DNA from: Prasinococcaceae sp. CCMP 1430
Lineage: Eukaryota; Prasinodermophyta; Palmophyllophyceae; Prasinococcales; Prasinococcaceae
Length of the DNA: 15,926 nucleotides
NCBI GenBank assembly: GCA_013416795.1
Contig: RQSC01000033.1
Span: forward strand, 460,582-476,507
Direction of reading: 5' to 3'
Part shown: piece by piece, positions 1-9,916 of the stretch
Layout of the letters: each line of letters begins with the position of its first letter
How positions within the stretch are numbered: the stretch's first letter is position 1
Program-made: the position numbers and the translations under genes
Notes under the pieces: generated by a model
What the model was told of the DNA's origin: nothing
Seen by the model: the letters and a program-made list of their open reading frames with translations, nothing else
Databases searched by the model: none

Positions 1-2199
1 GGGGGGTCGGGCGCGGGCGGCGCGTCGGGCGCGCACGCGCCGCGCGCGCCTGTGCCCTTCGCGCTCGATCCCGGCGACATCTGGTCGCTCGTGCCCGCCG
101 AGTCGAGTGTCGCGCGCTGCCTGGGCACCAACCCGCGCGCTCGCCGCTGGGCGCGTGCCGAGTTCTTCTACGCCGCCATCGACGCGCCGTGGATGTTCCG
201 CAACCACTTCGCGGAGATGCTGGACCACATGGGGCTGCACGCCGTGGGGCGCCTCACGCGCACCGAGTGGAGCGTGATACGCCAGAGCATGGGGGAGCCG
301 CGCCGCTTCTCGGCGAACTTTCTGCTCGAGGAGCGTGCCAAACTCGAGGAGCACCGCAAGGCGGCGCGCGCGGCGGCGGCCGAGGCGGCCGTCGGCGATC
401 CCACCGGGGCGGCCGCCGCGAACGGCGGAGGCGCGAGCGCCGAGGGCGGCGCGCCGCCGCGCGCGCTTCGCGTCGGTGAGCGTGTCGCCGCGCGCCATCC
501 ACGCACGGGCGAGATTCACGACGGCTCTATCCTTACCGCCGCGCCGGACCGCTACCGCGTCCAATTCGACAGGCCCGAGCTCGGCGTTGAGCTCGTGATG
601 GACGTGGACGTCACGTCAGCCGCGCAGCACGCGCACTTCGCGCACGGCGGCGCGTTCCCCTTCGCCATGCACGGCCTGGGCGCGCTGCAGGCGGGGGCGC
701 ACATGCCGACCAATGCGATCACGAGCGCGCTGCACGGCGGTGGGTTGGCTGCCATGCATGCCGCCGGAGGCGTCGGCGGCGTGGCGTTCGGCGGGTATCC
801 GGGCGCAGGCGCGCTGCCGGGCATGCTGGGCGCAAGCGCTGGCGCCGCGGGCGCGGGCGCGGGCGCGGGCGCCTTCCACGGGGCGCTCGGCGGCGGTGGC
901 GGCATGGCGGACCCGTCGCACCTGCTGTGTCGCGCCCGCGAGCTCTATGGCCCCAATGCTCCCGAAGTGCAGGCCCTCGCGCTCGCAGCGGCGGCTGCGG
1001 CTGCCGCCGGGAGTGGTTCGAGCGGCGCCGCCATGCAGGCGGCCGCCGCGGCCGCGCAGGCACACAACCGGGAAGCCGATGTGCGTGCACTGGCGGGCAT
1101 GGTGAGCGTGCTCGACAAGAAGCAGCAGCTGCTCGAGGCCCTCCGTCAGATGAACGACGAGGCCGCCGAGGAGGGCGAGCACGTGGTGGGCGCAGACGCC
1201 AGCGGCGACAGAGGCGAAGACGGTGGAGGCAAGGAGCGCTCCAGCGCCTTCCAGGCAATGTACGCGCACCTGCTCCTCGAGCTCAAACAGTGCAATCGCG
1301 AGGTCCAGGAGGCGCTCCTCGCGCTGCGGGAGCGCAACCGCGCGATGGCGACGTCGACCGCGCCGGCGGCGCTGCCAGGTTCGACCGTCGCGTGGCGCCA
1401 GCAGTTGGCAGCCGGTGGCGGCGCTGAAACCGGCAGCGAGGTGCTGGCGGGCGCCGGTGCGGCAGCTGGCGGTGCCGCTGGCGGCGCTCAGAAAGAGCTG
1501 CCCGCGGCGATCGCAGCCTCGCCGGCCGCGCTCGGCGGTCCCTGCCCGACGGCCATGGAGGTCGCCGCGCACGCGCGCTCGGCCGCCGCCACGCTGGTCA
1601 AAAAGGCCGAGGCGATCGTCGCTGCTGACCCAGAGGTCGCGCGGGGCGGTAAGGCCGCGGCGGCAGAGGTCACGGGCGCGGCGGGGGACGCCGGCGCGGA
1701 GCCGAAGGCAGACGGGGACGCTCCGCACGCAGAGGGGCAGGCGCCCGGCGGTTCCGGCGGCGCGGACGCGGGCAGTGCTGCCGACGGTGGCGGCGACGCC
1801 CGGGCGGAAGCCAATGGCGACGGCGACGCCCGCGGCGCGGCCGATGGCGGCGCGGGCGGCGCAGCCAAGGATGACGATCCGCCGCTTGACTCGCGCGAGC
1901 AGGAGCACCTGCGTGGCCTGGTTTCTGCCTGTGTGGCGACGCTGTACATGGTGCAGGCGTGCGCCGAGACGGCGCTGCCAGGCGCGGACGTGGCCGCGAC
2001 GCTCGACACGGCGATGGTGTCGCTGCGGCCGCACGCGCGCGCAAACGTCGGCGCCTACAAGGAGCTCGAGCGCTGCGTGGCCACCATGAAGAGCCAGCTC
2101 TCCTTCACACCGGAGGCCGGCGCGGCTGCGCCTGCTGCGGCTGCCGCCGCGGCGGGCGCCGGATCCGTGGCAGCGGTGGCGCCTGCCATGGGCGCGTGA
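1..2199 (+). CDS. LIN9: LIN9 / ALWAYS EARLY (DREAM-MuvB subunit), 5'-truncated
   Basis: LIN9-family proteins are scaffold subunits of the nuclear MuvB core (DREAM, MMB, dREAM complexes) that represses or activates cell-cycle genes. The frame is open from base 1 with no ATG, so the N-terminus lies outside the window; 732 codons are present and no intron is needed. In order: a DIRP domain at about residues 48-124 (RWARAEFFYAAID, then PWMFRNHF, LTRTEWSVIR, GEPRRFS); a Tudor-like segment at about 157-205 (GERVAARHP, YRVQFD, followed by VMDVDV); a long Ala/Gly low-complexity linker; a coiled-coil region with VSVLDKKQQLLEALRQMN and YAHLLLELKQCNREV; another acidic Gly/Ala linker; and the conserved C-terminal block LVSACVATLYMVQACAE ... 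LDTAMVSLRPHARAN. Family assignment is firm. The Ala/Gly expansions are probably a by-product of extreme GC content. TGTAA occurs 21 nt after the stop. Confidence 0.93.
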   Translation, partial: GGSGAGGASGAHAPRAPVPFALDPGDIWSLVPAESSVARCLGTNPRARRWARAEFFYAAIDAPWMFRNHFAEMLDHMGLHAVGRLTRTEWSVIRQSMGEPRRFSANFLLEERAKLEEHRKAARAAAAEAAVGDPTGAAAANGGGASAEGGAPPRALRVGERVAARHPRTGEIHDGSILTAAPDRYRVQFDRPELGVELVMDVDVTSAAQHAHFAHGGAFPFAMHGLGALQAGAHMPTNAITSALHGGGLAAMHAAGGVGGVAFGGYPGAGALPGMLGASAGAAGAGAGAGAFHGALGGGGGMADPSHLLCRARELYGPNAPEVQALALAAAAAAAAGSGSSGAAMQAAAAAAQAHNREADVRALAGMVSVLDKKQQLLEALRQMNDEAAEEGEHVVGADASGDRGEDGGGKERSSAFQAMYAHLLLELKQCNREVQEALLALRERNRAMATSTAPAALPGSTVAWRQQLAAGGGAETGSEVLAGAGAAAGGAAGGAQKELPAAIAASPAALGGPCPTAMEVAAHARSAAATLVKKAEAIVAADPEVARGGKAAAAEVTGAAGDAGAEPKADGDAPHAEGQAPGGSGGADAGSAADGGGDARAEANGDGDARGAADGGAGGAAKDDDPPLDSREQEHLRGLVSACVATLYMVQACAETALPGADVAATLDTAMVSLRPHARANVGAYKELERCVATMKSQLSFTPEAGAAAPAAAAAAAGAGSVAAVAPAMGA

Positions 2200-2220
2200 T
2201 GGGCGGGCCCCATTGTATCA

Positions 2221-2225
2221 TGTAA
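2221..2225 (+). terminator. Possible polyadenylation element TGTAA after LIN9
   Basis: TGTAA begins 21 nt after the LIN9 stop, inside a short A/T island (TGTAATATTATGG) in otherwise GC-rich DNA. UGUAA is the main poly(A) signal in green algae. Its use here is an inference from position and from a second TGTAA just after the helicase gene (8071). Confidence 0.35.
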
Positions 2226-2414
2226 TATTATGGATGTAGACGCTCGGTACCGGCGCGGGGGCGATGCCACTGCGCTGACATCGGTGCGATGTGGGGTGGA
2301 CTGGGGCACGCGCGGTCGGCGGGGATGCGGTCAGGCTCTGGCAGAGGACCGGGAAGCGGCGACGGAATATGGTACATGTGCCGCTGCGCGGGGCAGTCGC
2401 GTACAGGACGCGCA

Positions 2415-2442
2415 CCCCTCGACGGGAGGCGAGCGCGAGGGG
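2415..2442. other. Inverted repeat in the 3' flank of the minus-strand gene
   Basis: CCCCTCG (2415-2421) and CGAGGGG (2436-2442) form a perfect 7-bp stem with a 14-nt loop, ending 2 bp from the stop codon of the minus-strand exon at 2445. It would fold in that gene's 3' UTR. The loop is much longer than in a histone 3' stem-loop, so no function is assigned. Confidence 0.35.
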
Positions 2443-2444
2443 CG

Positions 2445-2621
2445 TCACCACGTCGTGATCTTGCCGCACGCGCCGATGAGGTGGCGCCCCCACGGGAAGA
2501 GCGCGTTTGTCGGCGTGACGGCTATCACGAGCGTCTTGTTGTCGAGGACGTGGAAGGAGGTCTTGGCGGGCTGGAGCGGCTGCATGACGTCGGTCACCTC
2601 CAGGAGGAGCGCGTCTCCGTC
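2445..2621 (-). CDS. Terminal exon of an unrecognised protein
   Basis: I do not recognise this family. On the minus strand an acceptor (CGGCCGCAG at 2630-2622) with a TACTGAC branch-point-like sequence 22 nt upstream opens a 58-codon exon ending in TGA (2447-2445). The peptide starts DGDALLLEVTDVM and continues KTSFHVLDNKTLVIAV, TPTNALFPWG, RHLIGACGKITTW. Its alternating hydrophobic pattern and balanced composition are unlike the Arg/Ala-rich shadow frames nearby, so it looks like real coding sequence, probably a beta-rich C-terminus. No upstream exon is visible between here and the N at 3027; the frame stays open but is low complexity. The gene is convergent with LIN9, with 245 bp between the stops. 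Confidence 0.55.
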   Translation of the reverse strand, partial: DGDALLLEVTDVMQPLQPAKTSFHVLDNKTLVIAVTPTNALFPWGRHLIGACGKITTW

Positions 2622-3104
2622 CTGCGGCCGGGCCGCGCCGTCGTCAGTAGGAGGCCGGAGTTCGCATCGAGAGGGAGGGGCGCCACCGACTGGCGTCGGT
2701 GACGCGCGGGAGCGCGGAGCGGCGCTGCCTGCCCCGCGCGCAGTGGCTCTCGCGGCCGCGGCCGCGCGCGCAGGCTCGGAGTCTCCTCGGCGCTCTCTGG
2801 TCCCTCCCTCGCGCCTCGCGCCTCTTCCCCTTGCGCCCCCTCGCGGCGCCCCGCGCGCGCGCAGTGGGCGCACCCCCCGCCCCCTCCCGAAGCCCTCGCA
2901 CCCCCGCATCCGCGCCCGCCCAACAGCCTCGAGCCGCCCCAGGCTTCTCGATACACATGTACGTCCGCTCGCGGCCCCGCACGGCGCTCGCTCGCGCGCG
3001 CGCGCGCGCGCACTTGGCGCGCGCTTNGCGCTCGCGCGCGGGCGCGCGGGCGCGCCTGTGCGGGCGCGGCGCTGACACGCACACACTCGCGCGCGCGGGA
3101 GAAG
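2622..3104. other. Non-coding low-complexity tract with N at 3027
   Basis: No gene is supported. The first part is probably intron of the minus-strand gene ending at 2445. The rest is C/T-rich on the plus strand, then strictly alternating CG from about 2993 to 3012, the single N at 3027, and more CG-rich DNA up to the acceptor of the oxidoreductase exon. The genes on either side are incomplete and point in different directions, so the N may mark a contig join, though it could also be one ambiguous base. Confidence 0.6.
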
Positions 3105-3650
3105 ACGTCGTTCGCGATGCACGCCGAGCTGGCGGAGGAGCTCGGCCTGTCGACCTACCGCGTCATACCCACACTGAGCGTGCGCGGGGGGCGGCGCGGC
3201 GCGGGCCATGTGGAGGCGCCGTGGCTCGACGGCGACGTGGCGTCGGCGACGCTCATGGACCCGACGCCCGGCGCGACAGCGCAGGTGACGCCGCGCGAGC
3301 TCACCGAGGCGCTCGCCGATGGCGCCAGGCGGCTGGGCGCCGACATTCGGACGGGCATGCGTGTCGTCGGCGTGGCGACGGCACCGGGGAGCAGCGGCGA
3401 GAACGAGGAGCGCGTGGCGACGGGCGTGCGTTGCGTGACGGAGGGCGCCGGCGAGAAGGAGGAGGAGGAGCTGGTGGAAGCCGACGCGGTGCTCGTCTGC
3501 ATGGGCGTCTGGAGCGCCGTGGCCAGCGAGTGGTTCGGCCTGCCGCGCGATGCGTGGCCGCTGACGGGCATCAAGTCGACGCACGTCGTGTGGCAGTCGC
3601 GGCGGGCCGTGCGCGAGGATCCGTACGCGCTCTTCTGCGCCGAGGATGAG
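3105..3650 (+). CDS. Tda3-like FAD-dependent oxidoreductase (DAO superfamily), internal exon only
   Basis: This 182-codon exon resembles the middle of D-amino-acid-oxidase-fold flavoproteins of the Tda3 type. Visible blocks are TSFAMHAELAEELG, YRVIPTLSV, ATLMDPTPGATAQVTPRELTEAL followed by ADGARRLGADI (the substrate-domain to FAD-domain return), an acidic insert (EGAGEKEEEELVEA), ADAVLVCMGVWSAVASEWFG and LPLTGIKSTHVVW-like residues, ending PYALFCAEDE. The N-terminal GxGxxG dinucleotide-binding motif and the C-terminal block of the family are absent. It starts after an AG at 3104 with a CTGAC branch-point candidate at 3072 and ends at the donor GAG|GTGAGG (3651), both phase 0. Across the next intron lies RBBP4, not the missing C-terminus. 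Substrate unknown; membership in the superfamily is fairly sure. Confidence 0.72.
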
Positions 3651-4543
<893 letters not shown>

Positions 4544-5679
4544 CTCCTCGTTGGTAAGCCTGCCGAAGCCCTCAACGAAGCGCTGGGCTGCCTCCATGGG
4601 AAACTTGAGCACCATTGCCAGCATCGCCGAGCCTAGGATAGAGCACGCCGCGCCCTCTCCGCGACCGTCGAGGTACAGCAGCTCACGCACGAGCTCCTCA
4701 CTGGCGGGTCCCGCGCCGGCGCCAGCATCCGAGCCACCGCCGCCCATGCGCGCGGCGAGCGCGCTGGCGAGCGCGCGCCCGATGCGCTTTTCGTGCACTC
4801 GCAAGCGGCTGCACGCCCCCACGGCGGCCGCCACGACGCCCGCGCGGCTGGACCCCACGCCGCCGGCGCTGCTCGCCGCGCGCGGCAGCAGCGTGGGAAA
4901 GACGGCCTCGAGCTCGTCCAGCGCCATAGCTAGCTGCGCCTCGGAGCGCTCCGAGGCGAGCAGCGCTTGCACGACAAAGTTGGCCGTGCCGTGCGCCACG
5001 AGCCCCGAGAGGCGCCCACGAAAGAGGTGGCGAAAGATGCGGCCGTGCAGCGCCTCGTCCGCGCAGCGCAGCGCCGCCTCCGCAAGGTGGGACCCCGAAC
5101 GGTCCTGGCAGAGCTCTACGAAGCCGTCGGGGTCCACTGCCTCCACGTTGGTCTTGCCGTCCTTGGCGCACAGGATGATGGAGGTCATCTGCGCCAGCTG
5201 CGAGGCGTCACCGCGCGAGCACTCGAGCATCGCCTGCAGCACGGGCCCCGCGGCGGTGTGCACCTGCATCTCCCACAAGTGCGGGCGCGCCGCCTCGCTG
5301 AGCTCGAGAACCAGGGCGCCGCACATCTCGGGGAAGCCCGCGTGCGCGTTGCTGCCGGACCGCTGCGCGTGCGTGCGCGCGACGCCCTGAAGCTTCTCGG
5401 CGAGGCGGCGCTCGGCGGCGCGCGCGGCGGCAGCAGCGCCGCCCTTGCCCTTGGCGGACTTGCCGCCCGCGCCGGCCGCGTCGGCGTCGACGTTGTAGCC
5501 GCGCAGCGTCGACAGCAGCGCGCGCAGCGCGTGGGAGCCAAACTTGTTGGCAAGCAGCTCGAGCGCGCCCGTGAGCGCGCCTTCGCACCACGCACCGAGC
5601 GCGTCGCCGAGCGCCGCCGACGCCGCCCCGTGGTCGGCGGCGAGGTGGGCGTCAGCGGCGCGCAGCGCCGCCTCGCACA
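4544..5679 (-). CDS. NOP9: NOP9-like pumilio-repeat nucleolar protein, internal exon
   Basis: NOP9 is a U-shaped pumilio-like RNA-binding protein of the nucleolus that binds pre-18S rRNA and guides small-subunit maturation. The exon reads LLANKFGSHALRALLSTLRG, then an Ala/Lys insert, YVQ-type repeats such as HTAAGPVLQAMLECSRGD, DGFVELCQDRSGSHLAEAAL, FRGRLSGLVAHGTANFVVQA, LFPTLLPRA-like helices, CSILGSAMLAMVLKFP and EAAQRFVEGFGRLTNEE. These repeated HA/GS-H-x3-L and A-N-F-V-V-Q helices are typical of NOP9. It ends at a phase-0 donor (GAG|GTGAGTG, 4544/4543). At the other end an acceptor-like CCCACAG (5693-5687) lies a few bases beyond the N at 5680. N-terminal repeats and the C-terminal tail are not found in the window, so this is a gene fragment of about 378 residues. 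Confidence 0.8.
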
Positions 5680-6129
5680 NCGCTGTGGGCCCCGCGGGCG
5701 GCGCCCCGGCGCCCCGCGCCCAATGCGGCGCGCGGCGTCCGCCGCGCTTACGGATCGGATCGGACTCAATGCGTTTTGACCTCGGGATCCTCCCCATCGG
5801 AGGTTCAGGTTCGCGTGCGACCTCGGCCCGCAAGTGACCTCCTATTTGGGTATACATTCAAGGGTTAAATAATGCACTCGCCATGCGCCATCCACTGTGA
5901 CCTCGGATCCTCCCCATCGGAGGTTCAGGTTACAGTGCTGAACTGATGGTACCACGATGGTATTTGACGCGTGCTATTTGGGTATGAATTCGAGGGTTCA
6001 ACGCGCACGCGTTTCGCGGGCCCGGCCCAGATTCCGTCGGCGACGTCCCGATATCCGCTCGAGCTCGCGGGGACGCGCGAGCGCGCGCGCGACCTGGCTG
6101 GCAGGAGGGCGGCGCCCGTCGCGCCCGCG
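5680..6129. other. Upstream region of the helicase gene with composite repeats
   Basis: No gene is supported between the N at 5680 and the helicase ATG at 6130. The segment 5740-6003 is less GC-rich than its surroundings and holds the two-part tandem repeat annotated below. It probably contains the helicase promoter and 5' UTR. Confidence 0.55.
5777..6003. repeat. Two-copy composite repeat (A-B-A-B)
   Basis: Element A (about 34-35 bp) occurs at 5777-5811 and 5898-5931; the core GATCCTCCCCATCGGAGG is identical and the copies differ by one G. A contains CCTCC-CCATC-GGAGG, a 5-bp stem with 5-nt loop. Element B (about 28 bp; CTATTTGGGTAT then ATTC, then AGGGTT) occurs at 5842-5869 and 5974-6001 with four or five differences. 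Order A-B-A-B, spacing 121 and 132 bp. Origin unknown: promoter duplication or remnant of a repeat element. Confidence 0.75.
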
Positions 6130-8051
6130 ATGGGCAGCGGCGGCGAGGCCGTCGACCGCGAGCGCAAGCGCAAGGCCGCGGCTGTGCCTGCCGGCGGTGG
6201 CGGCAGCTCCGAGGGCGGCGTGGCAAAGAAGGCCAAGAAGGACAAAAAGGACAAAAAGGCCAAGAAGGAGAAGAAGGGGAAGAAGGAGAAGAAAGCCACA
6301 AAGAAAGAGGAAAAGGACAAGAAGAAGCTGAAGAAGGAAAAGGGAGCGAAGGGGGCCGCGCCATCTGCACCACCCGCAGCAGACGAAGCGCCTCGCACGG
6401 CAACCGTCGCAGCCGCAGATGCGCAACTCGCAGCAGCCGCTGGAACGACGTGGGACACGTTCGACGAAGCGGCGTTTCCTCGGGATGTCGTCGAGGTGGG
6501 TGCCGCGTAAGCAGCGTCCGCCCGCTCACAGCCACGCTCTCGCGCAGCGCCTGCGCGCGTGGCATCGCGTGGCTGCGCGTGACGGTCGGACTGGGCTCTG
6601 CTCTGCTCTGCTGCTGACAGTCTGATGCCCATGCACACTCGCGCCTCGCAGGCCCTGAGCGCGGCGGGCTTTGCCCGACCGACGCCTGTGCAGGCGGCGG
6701 CGTGGCCCGCGGCCTGCCGTGGCGACGACGTGGTTGCTGTCGCGCTGACAGGCTCGGGAAAGACGCTGGGCTTCGCTCTACCGGTCATGAACGCGCTTGC
6801 AGAGAGGTGCGTCGCGACGCCCCCGCAGGCGCTCGCGGCCGTGTGTGTGCGCCCACGCATGGCACGAATGCTCCCCTCGTGGCAACGCTCGCATCAATGC
6901 GTCCGCGCGAGCTGACGCGCGTGCTCGTCTCCCCATCCACGTCCGCGCGCTCCTGCAGGCGCCTGCGCGGTGGCGCTCCCGCGCCCACTGGCGCCACGGC
7001 GCGCCCTGCCGCGCTGGCGCTGGCGCCGACGCGCGAGCTCGCCGCGCAGATTGCAGAAGCGACCGAGCCCTACGCGAAGCTGTTCGGCGCGCACGCGCGC
7101 GCGCACATGCGTGTGGCGTGCGTATACGGCGGCGTGCCCGTGTCGCAGCACGTGCAGGAGCTGCAGAAGGGCGCGCGCGGCGATGCGGCCAGCGACATGT
7201 TCCTCGTGGCCACTCCTGGCCGGCTCGTGGACCTGCTCGAGCGCCGTGCACTGGACCTGTCGTCATGCGCGCACTTCGTGCTCGACGAGGCCGACCGCAT
7301 GCTGGACATGGGATTCGAGCCGCAGCTCAAGGCGACGGTCGCGGCCCTGCCTGCCGAGAGGCAGACGCTGCTGTTCTCTGCCACGTGGCCAAAGGCCGTG
7401 CGCAAGCTCGCGGCGGCTCTGCTCCGCTCCGACCACACCACAGAGATTGGCGTGTCCGACAGGGCCGCGGACAATGAGCCCACCGCGAACAAATCGGTCA
7501 CGCAAAGGTTCGTCGAGGCGAGCGATGACGAGAAGGACGAGAAGCTCTACCACCTGCTTTGTGGCCTCCCCGAGGGTGACCACCGCGTGGTCATCTTCGC
7601 CAACACGAAGCGCCGCGTAGAGATGCTGGAGAAGCTCTTTTGGAAGGAGGGCTTTGGCACGTGCGGCCTGCACGGCGACAAGAGCCAGCCGGAGCGCATG
7701 GCGGCGCTCGACAAGTTCAAACGCGGCGAGCGCCCGCTGCTGGTTGCCACCGACGCCGCCTCGCGCGGGCTCGACGTGCAGGGCGTCACGCACGTCGTCA
7801 ACTACGACATGGCGAGGGACGTCGAAAGCTACGTGCACCGCATTGGTCGCAGCGGCCGCGCGGGCGCCACCGGCGAGGCCATCACTTTCTTCAACGTGGA
7901 CTATGACAAGGAGTGCGCCCCGGCGCTCGCCAAGATTGCGCGCACCGCCGGCCAGGAGGTGCCCCCCTGGCTCGCGAGGTACGAGAAGAACAAGGCCAGC
8001 AAGCAGTGGGCGCTCGCCAAGGCCGTCATGCCGCCCGCAGGCCCGGCGTGA
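6130..8051 (+). CDS. DEAD-box RNA helicase, Dbp3/DDX5-like, three exons
   Basis: Exons 6130-6495, 6652-6806 and 6959-8051 join in frame (phases 0 and 2) into 537 residues. The N-terminus is a Lys/Glu-rich tail (repeated KKxKK, residues about 35-78), typical of nucleolar Dbp3-type helicases. Then [21 protein letters not shown] (Q motif, Gln136), ALTGSGKT (motif I, 153-160), APTREL (Ia), TPGRL (Ib), DEAD (283-286), SAT (314-316), VVIFANT (IV), [11 protein letters not shown] (V) and [10 protein letters not shown] (VI, from 467). All ATPase and helicase residues are intact. It is an ATP-dependent RNA remodeller; nucleolar ribosome biogenesis is inferred from the basic tail and the GQEVPPWL-type C-terminus. 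Both introns have GTGxGT donors and CTGAC branch-point candidates. The first ATG in frame is used; the upstream frame is open but repetitive. TGTAA lies 20 nt after the stop. Confidence 0.92.
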
Positions 8052-8171
8052 GGCGCTCCGCGCCGTCGGGTGTAAAGTATGTGCAGTAGCATTTCGATGT
8101 ACAACGTACAGTAGTCTACAGGACAGTATTGAGTACGCACGCACACACGCACTCGGGCCGGCGTCGCTGGG
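8052..8171. other. Short spacer with possible 3'-end signals
   Basis: The 120-bp spacer has TGTAA at 8071-8075 (green-alga-type poly(A) signal, inferred), a perfect small inverted repeat TGTAC-AAC-GTACA (8098-8110), and AGTATTGAGTACGC at 8125-8138, which recurs with one change after the next gene (9684-9697). It must hold both the helicase 3' end and the transporter promoter. Confidence 0.4.
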
Positions 8172-9657
8172 ATGTGCCGCGCGGCTTTTCCTGCGCGGCG
8201 CCACTCCCCGCGCGCGCTCGCCGCGGGGTGCGCGGTCACCGTCCTCGCCTTATCGTCGTGGTTCACCGCCGGCGTGATCATCGCCGATCTCAAGGACAGG
8301 TACGGCGTGAGCGACGTCGATGGCAGCTGGCTCGTCGCCGCCGTCGCCGTCGGGTTCGCCGCTGCCGCCACGGTGGCGTCAATCACCGGTCTCAGCGACG
8401 CCGTGGAGGCTCATCTGCTCATCGCCACAGGCTCGGGTGCCGCTGGTGCATTCAACCTGCTGCTGCTGCTGCCCGCCAGCTCCGGCTTTGGCGTGGCCGT
8501 CCTCAGCCGCGCGCTCGTGGGCGCTGCGCTCGCTTTCGTGTACCCGCCCGCCATGAAGGTCACGGCCACGTGGTTCGAGCGAGCTCGCGGGCTCGCCATG
8601 GGCGCTGTGATCGGCGCGCTCACGCTGGGGTCCGCCGCGCCCTCGCTGGTGCGCGGCGTGTCGCTGCTGCACGAGGGCGGCAACGGCGACGGCGGTGTGC
8701 GGTGGGAGACGGTCGTCTACTCGACATCCGCGGCCGGATTCGCGGGCGCGGTGCTCAGCCTGCTCTGCGTGCGGCGTGGCCCAATCTCTGCGCCGGCGCG
8801 CGGTGGCGTCGACTTCGGCCTCTTGCCGCGCATGCTGCACAACAGGCGTGCCATGCTCGCCACGCTGGGCTATTGGGGGCACCAGTGGGAACTCTATGCC
8901 CAGTGGGCATGGATTGCAAAGTTCCTCACTGCCGCCGCCGAGAAGAGCGAGGTGAGCGCCGGCGGGGCGGACGGCGCAGCCGCGTGGGGGGCGTTGGTTG
9001 GCTTCGGCGCCATCGCCGTGGGCGCCGTCGGCTGCACTCTCGCGGGACTGCTCGCAGACCAGCTGGGCCGCCCATGGGTGGTCATGCTGGCAAACGTCGT
9101 CTCGGGTTCGTGCGCCATTGTCATCGGCCTCTACCTCGACACGCCCTGGGCGAGCGCCGTGCTCGCTCACCTCTGGGGGGCCACCGTCATCGCCGACTCG
9201 GCGCAGTTCTCCGCCATGGTCACCGAGTACGCGGAACGTGCGTTGGCGAAATCCCCGTGGCCCGCCGTGCGCCACCTGCTGCGCGCGCGTCCGTGTGCGC
9301 GCGGCACAAGCGCCGCCGCGCATGGCCCGCGGCTGACTCCGCCTGCCCGCCGCCCGCCACCCCCGCGTCTCGCGCTCGCCCACCCGGCGGTTGCGCGGCG
9401 CAGCCGAGCTCGTCGGCACCGCCCTCAGCTTTCAGATGGCGACGGGCTACGTGGTCACCGTGGCGGGCATAATCGCCTTGCCCGCGATTCAGGAGGTGCT
9501 TGGCTGGCGCCACGCTTTCGCCACGCTTGCGCCTGGCGCCGCCGTCGCGTTCGCCGCGATGCTGTGGTTGCTGCGGATCGAACGGCGGCAAGCGCGTGAA
9601 TGCGAGGAGACCGAGCTTGCCGCGCTGGCGAGCACTCCGACGACAGGCGGGGACTAG
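8172..9657 (+). CDS. Major facilitator superfamily transporter, two exons
   Basis: Exons 8172-9237 and 9404-9657 join (phase 1) into 439 residues. The hydrophobic pattern fits 12 membrane helices, beginning with LAAGCAVTVLALSSWFTAG and WLVAAVAVGFAAAATVAS. Family marks are the loop GLSDAVEAHLL after helix 2 (motif-A position), a Pro/Gly-rich helix 4-5 region (RALVGAALAFVYPPAMKV, WFERARGLAMGAVIGALTLG), and LAGLLADQLGRPWVVML in the second half, the repeated motif A. Splicing creates TEYAEPELVGTALSFQ, which restores a run familiar from bacterial MFS permeases and supports the intron. Intron 9238-9403 has donor C|GTGCGT and CTGAC at 9333. Membrane location is certain; substrate cannot be read. The gene lies 120 bp downstream of the helicase in the same direction. 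Confidence 0.88.
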
Positions 9658-9916
9658 CGTAGGCTCTGTAGTGACTAGTGAGTAGTACTGAGTACGCGTG
9701 GTAGATACAGTCGTGTGTGGAAGTTGGAGGTGGTGACTCTTTCTCTCTCTGTTCGTTACGTGGCGCGAGGAGCTGCTGCTGCTTTTTCTCCCCCCGCGCT
9801 CGTGTCGGCGCCGCTCGCGTGCAGTGTGCGTGCGCGCTACATCGCTCGCTCTCCGTGTGTGCGTTGCCACCGCCCCGACACGACGGATCATTGTCGCAGG
9901 TCTGTGCGCGGCCGGC
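9658..9916. other. Intergenic region between convergent genes
   Basis: It separates the stops of the MFS gene (plus) and the Pro/Thr/Glu-repeat gene (minus). TGTAG at 9668 and AGTACTGAGTACGC at 9684-9697 may be 3'-end elements of the transporter mRNA. Nothing else is recognisable. Confidence 0.4.

Noticed and set aside
616-2034. Long minus-strand frame of 472 codons opposite LIN9
   Set aside because: It is Arg/Ala/Gly shadow sequence typical of GC-rich coding DNA; LIN9 conservation on the plus strand explains the openness.
2415-2442. Histone-type 3' stem-loop
   Set aside because: The stem is 7 bp but the loop is 14 nt rather than 4, and the adjacent gene is not a histone.
5740-6003. tRNA-like or small RNA gene suggested by GGTTCA and the short hairpin
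   Set aside because: No cloverleaf can be drawn, and the GGTTCA words are simply part of repeat A and B.
5998-6426. Minus-strand Leu/Phe-rich frame that looks like a membrane protein
   Set aside because: It is the complement of the Lys-rich AAG/AAA tail of the helicase; the hydrophobicity is an artefact.
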